From Clostridiales bacterium (GTDB lineage Bacteria > Bacillota > Clostridia > Christensenellales > Borkfalkiaceae): DNA of 33,919 bases. The position numbers and the translations under genes are program-made. This document shows, piece after piece, positions 27,083-33,919 of the stretch. The first letter of the stretch is position 1; every line of letters begins with the position of its first letter. The notes under the pieces were generated by a model that was not told where the DNA came from, ran no database searches, and worked only from the letters and a program-made list of their open reading frames with translations. The stretch covers positions 1-33,919 of the forward strand of contig JALETB010000101.1 in NCBI GenBank assembly GCA_022781715.1, written 5' to 3'.

Positions 27083-29377
27083 ATGCTTATGCTTACTGAA
27101 AAAGCGTTTGAAAAAGCCAGGCCCGTGTGGGCGGAAGGCGAGGAAAAAACGATGAATCTCTCGTGCGTGTTCGCATGGGAGGTCGGCGCGAGTTCCGAAC
27201 TGGTGTTAAGGCTGACGGCAAGTTGTTTTTACAGAGCGTTTTTAAACGGCGAACTCGTCGCTTACGGACCGGCGCGCGCGGCGCACGGTTTGTTCCGCGT
27301 GGACGAATGGAAACTTCTCGGCGCAACCCGCGAAAAAAACGACGTGGTTATCGAGGTCGCGGGGTATAACTGCAAGAGTTTTTATTCTCTTGACCAACCT
27401 TCGTTTTTGCAGGCGGAAGGATTGGCGGACGGAAAAATAGTTTTCGCGACGGATGAAAATTCCGATTGCAGAATTTTAACGGAAAGACTCAGAAAAACCG
27501 CAAGGTTTTCCTTTCAGCGGAGTTTTACCGAGTGTTATCGGTTCGATCTTCCTCCGCAGTCGTTCGCCCATTCGGCTTCTTTCGGCAAAAAGGTTGCCGT
27601 CTGCGAGACGGAACCGAAAAAAACGATTCCGAGGGGCATCGATTATCCTATATTTAAAGAGGAAAAATTCGGATTTACCGAATGGGGAACGTTTGAGCGC
27701 GACCCCATGCGGAAATTTACCGACGTGAGATATCTCACCGATAAGGAAATCTGTATTTTCGACAGGGACGAACTGGAAGTAAAGCCGTTCGACGAAGCGT
27801 TCGGCTTAACCTATCGGAAAAACGCCGCCGAAACGTATAGCGGCGAGTTAAAAAGCGGGGAGTACGCGCTTTTCCGTTTTCCTTATTCACTGACGGGGTT
27901 CATCGTTACGGGATTTACAGCCAAAACGGACGCTAAAATTTTAGTCCTGTTCGAAGAGGTCGATAATAGAGCGAAAAAGGACGATAATCAACCTATAGCC
28001 ATAGATTTCTGGCGTAATGACACGATAAACATCATCGATTACGCGGTTAAAAAAGGCGAGTTCAAGCACATATCTTTCGAGCCTTACACGGCGGCGTATA
28101 TAAAAATCGTGGTGCTTTCCGGTGAGATAAATATAGGCGAAACGGGAATGATCCGTTACGAAAACCCGAACGCCGGCAGGCTGGAATTTGAGTGCGACGA
28201 CGAAAAGCTCAACGTCGTTACGGAAGCGGCGAGAAGAACGCTTGCTCAGAATTCCGTGGACGTTCTCACGGATTGTCCGTCCAGAGAGCGTGCCGGGTGG
28301 CTGTGCGATTCCTATTTTTCGTCGCGGGCGGAAAAACTTTTCACCGGCGGCAACGCCGTGGAGAGGGTTTTCCTCGAAAACTACGCTTATCAGTCCGAAA
28401 ATATCGGGCTGGGGAAGGGCATTCTCGCGATGTGTTATCCCGCCGATTTCGGCAAGCCGGAGTTTATCCCCAACTGGATGATGTTCTATCTTCTGGAACT
28501 CGAGGATAATTTCCGCAGAACCGGCAACGAAGAAACGCGTTCCGGGAGCGAGGAAAAAGCGCGAGGAGTCATTTCTTACTTTAAAAAATTCGAAAATGAA
28601 TACGGACTTTTGGAAAATCTCGAAAACTGGGTTTTCGTGGAGTGGTCGAAGGCAGGCGATCCCGATTACGTGAAGGGAGTCAACTTTCCGTCGAACATGC
28701 TTTACGCGGCTGCCCTTGCGGCGTTCGGCGAACTTTACGGAGAAAAAGAGTACGTCGAAAAGGCCGAAAAGATGAAAGAAACCATCCGCAAACTCTCGTA
28801 TAACGGCGAATTTTTTGAAGATAACGCGATAAGAAAGGACGGGAAACTCACTCACGTCGGGCATACTACGGAAACCTGTCAGTATTACGCGTTTTACTTC
28901 GGAACGGCTACCCGCGAAACTCACCCCGCGTTATATAACGCGTTGCTCGAAAAGTTCGGACCTTTGCGCGACGAAACCAAGGTTTATCCGTCGGTTGCCA
29001 AGTCTAACGCGTTCATCGGCAATATGCTTCGTTCGGACTATCTCGTCCGCGAGGGGCTGGGGAGTAAATTTCTCGAAGAAGCGAGAGAATATTATTACAG
29101 AATGGCTTCCGTGACGGGTACTCTCTGGGAGCATGACAGAATTCAGTGCAGTTTAAATCACGGTTTCGGCGCGTACGCGGCTAATATGATCGTCCTTTCG
29201 CTCAGCGGATACCGCTATACGGACGAAACGAGCAGAACCGTTCACATAAGAAAAGAAACTTCGCCCATAGGCTACCGGATATCTATTCCGGTGAACGGCG
29301 GATTCGTGAAACTCGAAAACGGAAAGAGCGGCAAAACCGTTTCCGTGCCGGACGGATATTCCGTTTCGGAAGAATAA
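27083..29377 (+). CDS. Alpha-L-rhamnosidase-like protein (GH78 type)
   Basis: 764 residues from the ATG at 27083, which has AAGGA five bases upstream. A GTG at 27068 overlapping the GH2 stop is open but has no such site; a further ATG is at 27089. No signal peptide. The N-terminal beta domains (about 1-330) include 'RAFLNGELVAYGPARAAHGL', as in GH78 N-terminal sandwich domains. An (alpha/alpha)6 catalytic domain follows. The hallmark 'DVLTDCPSRERAGWLCDSYF' (Asp397-Asp409 region) matches the GH78 'DCPQRERLGW' motif, with Glu402 and Asp409 as candidate catalytic acids. It should remove terminal alpha-linked rhamnose from imported oligosaccharides in the cytosol. It is shorter than many GH78 enzymes and its motif is divergent, so the sugar specificity is uncertain. 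Confidence 0.83.
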   Translation: MLMLTEKAFEKARPVWAEGEEKTMNLSCVFAWEVGASSELVLRLTASCFYRAFLNGELVAYGPARAAHGLFRVDEWKLLGATREKNDVVIEVAGYNCKSFYSLDQPSFLQAEGLADGKIVFATDENSDCRILTERLRKTARFSFQRSFTECYRFDLPPQSFAHSASFGKKVAVCETEPKKTIPRGIDYPIFKEEKFGFTEWGTFERDPMRKFTDVRYLTDKEICIFDRDELEVKPFDEAFGLTYRKNAAETYSGELKSGEYALFRFPYSLTGFIVTGFTAKTDAKILVLFEEVDNRAKKDDNQPIAIDFWRNDTINIIDYAVKKGEFKHISFEPYTAAYIKIVVLSGEINIGETGMIRYENPNAGRLEFECDDEKLNVVTEAARRTLAQNSVDVLTDCPSRERAGWLCDSYFSSRAEKLFTGGNAVERVFLENYAYQSENIGLGKGILAMCYPADFGKPEFIPNWMMFYLLELEDNFRRTGNEETRSGSEEKARGVISYFKKFENEYGLLENLENWVFVEWSKAGDPDYVKGVNFPSNMLYAAALAAFGELYGEKEYVEKAEKMKETIRKLSYNGEFFEDNAIRKDGKLTHVGHTTETCQYYAFYFGTATRETHPALYNALLEKFGPLRDETKVYPSVAKSNAFIGNMLRSDYLVREGLGSKFLEEAREYYYRMASVTGTLWEHDRIQCSLNHGFGAYAANMIVLSLSGYRYTDETSRTVHIRKETSPIGYRISIPVNGGFVKLENGKSGKTVSVPDGYSVSEE

Positions 29378-29434
29378 AAGAAAAATCGTTGCCGCGCCGG
29401 GGTGAAGCAATCGCCGCGCGGCGGAGAGGGAAAA

Positions 29435-31294
29435 ATGAAGAAAAAATTATTGTCTGTTTTGATTGTGATGGCGATGCTTTTCTGTTTCGCCGTCGCGTGC
29501 GCCACGGACGAGGGTTCGCAGTCGGGGAATCCCGGGGAGAGCGGCTCATCGGTGAAAGAAAGCGTGTCCGCGAGCGAATCTGCGGAGGACCTTTCCGATT
29601 ACACTTTGCCTTCGTCCGCACCCGTGTATGACGAGATAGATATGACGGCTTATACGGACATGTATTTCGACGCGGACGGCGGCGACGACGCGAACGACGG
29701 ATTTTCGGAAGAGTCGCCGAAAAAGAGCGTTCCGGCTCTGAACGACGCGATTCGCAATCAGTCCCAAAAGGGCGCGCTCAGAATCTGCCTGAAAGGCACG
29801 TTCCGCGGCTGCGTTGAAATAAGCGGATATTCCGCAAGCAAAACAAGCCCGCTCATTGTTACTTCTTACGGAGGCAAACAAGCCGTTATCGACGGAAACG
29901 GGGCGGAAAACGCCGTTATTATAAGCGGCGGAAACATCCGGCTCAGAGACGTGGAAATCACGAACCCGAAAGGGCTTCGCGGCGTTTACGTTTTCACCAC
30001 GGGGCATTACGAAAACCTCGTGATTTCCGGTTGTTATATCCATAACGTCAACTGGAACTGGACGAAGAGCGACGCCGAAGAAAGTTATTTTAACCGTCTG
30101 GACGAACTCGGCAAAGAGGGCGTTGCGGAAGTCGATTCAGTGTTTGTTTACGAGCGCGGCGGCATAATTTTCAACACCGCAACGGGTTCCGCGCCCTGCT
30201 GGCTCGAAAACGTCTGGGTGGAAAACAACACGATTGAAAAAGTTTCGAGAAGCGGCGTTTTCATGACGAGCAACTGGATTAAGAAAATCGGCGTGGCGTG
30301 GGGCGTGAATCCCTATTGCGACGACGACCATGGTTATTACCCGTCCAAAAACGTCAATTTCGTCGGCAACAAAGTCAATCTTACCGGCGGCGACGGACTC
30401 GTGATGATAGGCGTTAAAGGCGGTTATTTCGAAAGGAACGTATCTTACCACGCTAATTTCCTCGGCAGATCGGGGACGGCAAACGTGGGAATGTGGCCCA
30501 TTTCATCGTCCGATATCGTGATGCAGTATAACGAGGCGGCTTATTGTCACCTTGCGAACGGCGGCGCGGACGGCGAGGGCTTCGATATAGATATCGGTTG
30601 CAGAAACATTCTCTTCCGTTACAATTATTCTCACGATAACGACGGCGGCGGAATTCTGCTTTGCAACACGGGCGGACAGGTTACGCTTTGCGACGAGGAA
30701 GGAAACGTAAGAAAGGACGAGAACGGCAAAGTCGTCACTCTGAAAGGCCGCGCGGAATGGAGCGACGTTTTCATCAAGAACAACGTTTTTGCCCGCAACG
30801 GCAAAAAGAAAGGAAACTTCCCCGCGCTCATGCACGTGGCCGGTTCGTGCGAAAACGTGTACTTTGAAAACAACACCGTTATTTTCACCGATAACGCTAA
30901 GCAGCCGCTCATGACGGTAACGAAGTGGGACAGCGAATACGATTCGTCTTCGCCGAACAAGTTCTATTTCAGAAACAACGTGTTTTTAAGCCCCGTTGCG
31001 AACGAGAGTTATCTCAAATTTACCCATATGGGCGAAGATTATCTCTTCCGTTCCAACGTCTATCACAACATGAGCATCAGTTTTGCGGAAATCGCTTCCG
31101 ATTCGAAGGCGTTTTCGTTCGACCCGCTCATCGAAATGCCGGGCGACCTGAGAGGTTACGATAAGATTTACGATTTCGCCCCGGGCGAGAAAAAATGTTC
31201 GGAAGGAGCGGTGCTTATAAAAGGCAGAAATCTTTACGACGCCGCGGGAAAAAACGTTAAAAACAGGAGATATTTCGGAGCGATCGCCGCATGA
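29435..31294 (+). CDS. Right-handed parallel beta-helix lipoprotein (paralogue 3, surface)
   Basis: 619 residues from the ATG at 29435 after GGAGAGGG; an open extension of 11 codons covers the ribosome binding site and is rejected. It has a lipoprotein signal peptide with lipobox AVAC and Cys22, then a Ser/Glu-rich linker to about 60. The module starts 'DMYFDADGGDDANDGFSEES' and carries the family motifs 'GGDGLVMIG' (Asp320), 'DGEGFDID' (Asp379, Glu381, Asp384, Asp386) and 'YNYSHDNDGGGILLCN'. It is closely related to the proteins at 20705 and 22618. The genes are separated by the GH2 and GH78 genes, so they are not a simple tandem array. It is predicted to act at the cell surface on the same class of glycan. 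Reaction unassigned. Confidence 0.82.
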   Translation: MKKKLLSVLIVMAMLFCFAVACATDEGSQSGNPGESGSSVKESVSASESAEDLSDYTLPSSAPVYDEIDMTAYTDMYFDADGGDDANDGFSEESPKKSVPALNDAIRNQSQKGALRICLKGTFRGCVEISGYSASKTSPLIVTSYGGKQAVIDGNGAENAVIISGGNIRLRDVEITNPKGLRGVYVFTTGHYENLVISGCYIHNVNWNWTKSDAEESYFNRLDELGKEGVAEVDSVFVYERGGIIFNTATGSAPCWLENVWVENNTIEKVSRSGVFMTSNWIKKIGVAWGVNPYCDDDHGYYPSKNVNFVGNKVNLTGGDGLVMIGVKGGYFERNVSYHANFLGRSGTANVGMWPISSSDIVMQYNEAAYCHLANGGADGEGFDIDIGCRNILFRYNYSHDNDGGGILLCNTGGQVTLCDEEGNVRKDENGKVVTLKGRAEWSDVFIKNNVFARNGKKKGNFPALMHVAGSCENVYFENNTVIFTDNAKQPLMTVTKWDSEYDSSSPNKFYFRNNVFLSPVANESYLKFTHMGEDYLFRSNVYHNMSISFAEIASDSKAFSFDPLIEMPGDLRGYDKIYDFAPGEKKCSEGAVLIKGRNLYDAAGKNVKNRRYFGAIAA

Positions 31295-31439
31295 CGAACA
31301 ACGGGCGGCGGCAGACTTCAGAATATAAAATAAAATCAGAAAAAATCGATTTCGCCGGTTCCGCGCCCTATGGGGGAGATCAAGCGTTTTCGCCTGAACG
31401 GCGCGAGGAAAGCGGAACGAAAAAACAGGAGGAAAATAT
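31295..31439 (+). other. Intergenic region before the Ig-like lipoprotein gene
   Basis: 145 bases without a gene. They contain an AT-rich patch (about 31320-31340) and distant complementary arms GTTCCGC (near 31359) and GCGGAAC (near 31419), which may be chance. The strong site AGGAGG lies at the end, six to eight bases before the next ATG. I see no convincing promoter or terminator. Confidence 0.4.
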
Positions 31440-33919
31440 ATGAAGAAAATCAGACTTTTGGCATTGATTTTGTGCATGGTTGCGGCAACGGCGTGCTTTT
31501 TCGCTTGCGGCAACACCGGAACTTCGGAATCCGCCGGCTCGACCGACGGCGAAAACACAATCAGATTGCCGGAAATCGGGCTCGATCTTTTTGAAGACAA
31601 GGAACTGACTTTACCCGAGTCGGTTTCGGGACTTGCCACGTGGGCAAGTACGGACGAAACTCTCGTCACGGTCAAGGACGGAATAGTTTCGGCAACCGGA
31701 CAGAAAGAGGGGGCGGCAGAAGTCAGCGCGACTGTCGGCGACATCCTGGTCATTTACCCGATAAAGGTAGAGGACTCCGGTGAAACGCCTGCTCTGGACG
31801 CGACACCGTTTTCCGTTTACAAAGGAAAAACGGCGAACATCAAAGAGTATCTCTCTCTGACGTATAAGGAAATCGAAATAACCGAAGGCGTTACGTATAC
31901 TTACAACCCCGTCGGCGCTCAGGTTACCGTTGCCGAGGACGGAACGGTCAGCGGCGTCGCTGTCGGAACAACGATAATTAAGGTAAAAGCGACTTACAAA
32001 GGATTTCAGACTTCTGCGAAATCCGTTCCGGTTACGATCGAAGAGTCGGATATCGTTAAACCCGCTAAGGATAAAGTTTCGCTTTCCATATTCGAAGACG
32101 ACGTCGATCCCACTTCTTACGAAATAGAAGCGGAAGCGTTCATCAACGCCGAAAAGGTTGAAGACGCAACTATCGTCGCTTCGATCGAAGAGGGCGAAGA
32201 ATACGTCGAACTCAACGGACTCACCATAACCGCGAAAGCGGTCGGTAAAGCGGTGATTCTTCTCACTTACAACGGCGAAACGATGACCGTTACGGGCAGA
32301 ATCGAAGTCACCGTTCACGACGACACCGTGGAATATAAAGCGGGCGCGAATATGATATCGAACGGGGAAAGTACGTTCAATAAGGTTTTCGACGGCGAGT
32401 TTAAAGATTGTTATGAGTTCACTCTCGGCACCAAAGGCAACTATTGGGATAACGCCGTTACCAACTCTTCCGTCACAGATATTGCGAATGAGGGATACAA
32501 GACGTTCTCTTACGAAATTTATTTCGTAGACAGCGCTTCGCTCGTGGTTTATATTCCTTCGGCTTTCCAGAGCAATTCCGGAGCGTACTGTATGTACGAC
32601 CTTTCCACCACGGGGAATAAATTCAGATCCGTGATGGGAACATACACCGGCGACGATGACCTTCTCCACATTTACGGAGCGGACGGACAACGCCTTGCCG
32701 ACGAAACCGAACTCGTAACGGGTCAGTGGTATACCATCGTTTACGATCTTTCCACTTATTCCGACGGCTGGTCCATGTTGGGCTTCTCCATCAACGCCAC
32801 GGCGAACGGACAGAAAGCATACCTCCGTAACTTCGCGTTCCACACCACGGCTAATCTGCTTCCGAACGGAACTTACGACGCACGTCATCCGATAGGCGAA
32901 GTGGAAGACCCGGAAGTGACTAACGAAAAGGACGACTTCATTAACAAACTTATTATCGGCTCGAAGGCTGTTTCGGTCAAAAAGGTCGTAAACGGCGATT
33001 TCGCGGGTTCGTATAAGATCAGAAGTCAGACTTCGGCTACAGTCGGATCGATTTCCTTCGGCGACATTCACAACCGGGCTTTCGAACCGCAGGAATTCTT
33101 CGCCAAAGGATACCATTATATCAAATTCGATATTTATATCGCAAGCGGCAACGGACTCGGTATTTGTAACTGGGTCAAGGGCGTAGACGGCAAAGCGGAC
33201 GTCAAACTCGAAACGACTATCACTCCGGACACCTCAACGCACGACACCGTTCGCATTTATAACGAAAGAGGGAACATTTCCGCGCTTAAACAGGGCGGCT
33301 GGTACACCGTTCTCGTCGACGTGCCTTATGATGAAAACAATCTGCCCGAATGGGATCTGTTCTATATCGGTTTGCCCGGCTCCAAATACGTGCCTGCGAT
33401 CGGATACGTCAGAAATTTCGAATATCTTAAAACCGACCCCGAAATCGTCGGCGATAGCAGCCAAATCGCGCAGGAATTAACCACGGCGGCAAGCCTCGTT
33501 AAGCAGACGGAAGCGATCGACGGCGTTGAAGAGGCTTATCTCTATACGAACAACACCTTAAACTGGTACACCGGCAGACTTGACTTTAAGCCCGAAACTT
33601 ACTTTAATAAAGCCGTCGCGCTTAAAGTAAGATATAACGACGCGGCTCGTTTGTTCTTCTCTATAAACTACGTAAACTCTTATGACAGAAACAGCTGGAC
33701 GTTCGATAAGAACATTCACCATTTCACTCTTAGCGGAGAATACGTCAAAACACCCGTCGAAAACGTCTGGTACGAACTCGTTATCGATCTCACCGCTACG
33801 GGAAATAGGGACTGGATGAATTACATCACCATGGACGTAACCGGCGCAACCGGCAATGGCGTTTACATTGCGGATCTCAGAATTCTCGACGAATGTCCTT
33901 TTGATGTTCCCGAAGAAGA
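31440..33919 (+). CDS. Large Ig-like (BIG2-type) and repeated jelly-roll surface lipoprotein, C-terminus outside window
   Basis: The frame is open from the ATG at 31440 (after AGGAGGAAAATAT) to the window end, at least 826 codons. It has a lipoprotein signal peptide: MKKIRLLALILCMVAATACF then FAC with Cys23 as the likely lipidation site (Cys19 is the alternative). Three bacterial Ig-like (BIG2) domains follow, at about 40-110, 115-210 and 215-300, with patterns such as 'LATWASTDETLVTVKDGIVS' and 'VTVAEDGTVSGVAVGTTIIK'. Three similar beta-sandwich units then follow. Each contains a 'W-Y-x4-D' core strand: 'GQWYTIVYDLST' (Trp430), 'GGWYTVLVDVPY' (Trp621) and 'VWYELVIDLTAT' (Trp777). These look like carbohydrate-binding jelly-rolls. 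It probably captures polysaccharide at the cell surface for the beta-helix enzymes. No catalytic motif is seen in the part visible. Confidence 0.8.
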   Translation, partial: MKKIRLLALILCMVAATACFFACGNTGTSESAGSTDGENTIRLPEIGLDLFEDKELTLPESVSGLATWASTDETLVTVKDGIVSATGQKEGAAEVSATVGDILVIYPIKVEDSGETPALDATPFSVYKGKTANIKEYLSLTYKEIEITEGVTYTYNPVGAQVTVAEDGTVSGVAVGTTIIKVKATYKGFQTSAKSVPVTIEESDIVKPAKDKVSLSIFEDDVDPTSYEIEAEAFINAEKVEDATIVASIEEGEEYVELNGLTITAKAVGKAVILLTYNGETMTVTGRIEVTVHDDTVEYKAGANMISNGESTFNKVFDGEFKDCYEFTLGTKGNYWDNAVTNSSVTDIANEGYKTFSYEIYFVDSASLVVYIPSAFQSNSGAYCMYDLSTTGNKFRSVMGTYTGDDDLLHIYGADGQRLADETELVTGQWYTIVYDLSTYSDGWSMLGFSINATANGQKAYLRNFAFHTTANLLPNGTYDARHPIGEVEDPEVTNEKDDFINKLIIGSKAVSVKKVVNGDFAGSYKIRSQTSATVGSISFGDIHNRAFEPQEFFAKGYHYIKFDIYIASGNGLGICNWVKGVDGKADVKLETTITPDTSTHDTVRIYNERGNISALKQGGWYTVLVDVPYDENNLPEWDLFYIGLPGSKYVPAIGYVRNFEYLKTDPEIVGDSSQIAQELTTAASLVKQTEAIDGVEEAYLYTNNTLNWYTGRLDFKPETYFNKAVALKVRYNDAARLFFSINYVNSYDRNSWTFDKNIHHFTLSGEYVKTPVENVWYELVIDLTATGNRDWMNYITMDVTGATGNGVYIADLRILDECPFDVPEE

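Noticed and set aside
29408-29434. GC-rich palindrome (CGCCGCGCGGCG) before the third beta-helix gene as a regulatory hairpin
   Set aside because: It has almost no loop and overlaps the ribosome binding site by chance in GC-rich DNA; there is not enough to call a switch or terminator.
31611-33116. 501-codon open frame on the minus strand over the Ig-like lipoprotein gene
   Set aside because: The plus strand encodes a coherent lipoprotein with signal peptide, ribosome site and repeated domains. The antisense frame is Phe/Arg/Val-rich noise.

Overview
The window looks like chromosomal DNA from a Gram-positive, low-to-moderate GC anaerobe of the Bacillota (class Clostridia), probably an uncultured gut lineage. 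This rests on strong Shine-Dalgarno sites (GGAGG) and near-consensus TTGACA/TATAAT promoters. It also rests on lipoprotein signal peptides in place of a Sus-type outer-membrane system, the FeoA-FeoA-FeoB-Cys-rich-peptide cluster, the tig-clpP-clpX order, RqcH, and an LplB/YtcP-type sugar ABC transporter. A Christensenellales-like assignment is my inference and cannot be proven here. No rRNA, tRNA, insertion sequence, integrase or CRISPR array was seen.

Layout. 1-2149: the 5' end of a TetR-type regulator (minus, cut by the window edge) with a good promoter; a leucine-rich-repeat lipoprotein (minus); and a second, complete TetR regulator (minus) divergent from the iron operon. 2150-5437: ferrous iron uptake operon feoA-feoA-feoB plus a 53-residue Cys-rich membrane peptide, ending in a strong terminator. 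5529-8447: a family-4-like glycosyltransferase and the ribosome quality-control factor RqcH, both minus. 8645-11962: trigger factor, ClpP and ClpX (protein folding and proteolysis), with terminators after tig and clpX. 12132-13439: two tandem membrane proteins resembling bacterial PH-like domain proteins. 13491-14351: an AraC-type regulator (minus).

14719-33919 (running off the end): a co-directional carbohydrate-utilisation locus of at least eleven genes. In order these are an unusual sugar permease with a ~300-residue N-terminal extracytoplasmic region, an SGNH esterase-like hydrolase, a second permease, a large solute-binding lipoprotein, a small membrane protein, a secreted beta-helix lipoprotein, a beta-helix protein without a signal peptide, a GH2 beta-galactosidase-like enzyme, a GH78 alpha-L-rhamnosidase-like enzyme, a third beta-helix lipoprotein, and a large Ig-like lipoprotein that is incomplete.

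How it may work (inference). Surface lipoproteins (two beta-helix enzymes and the Ig/jelly-roll protein) would bind and trim a plant or mucosal polysaccharide. The binding protein and permease pair would import oligosaccharides. The SGNH hydrolase, the signal-less beta-helix protein, GH2 and GH78 would deacylate and dismantle them inside the cell. Rhamnosidase, galactosidase, esterase and beta-helix folds together point to a pectin-type (rhamnogalacturonan) or similar branched glycan, but the substrate is not proven. The divergent AraC regulator and a cre-like site at the promoter suggest substrate induction plus catabolite control. The most unusual items are the permease fusion, the three beta-helix paralogues split across the membrane, and the Ig/triple-jelly-roll lipoprotein.
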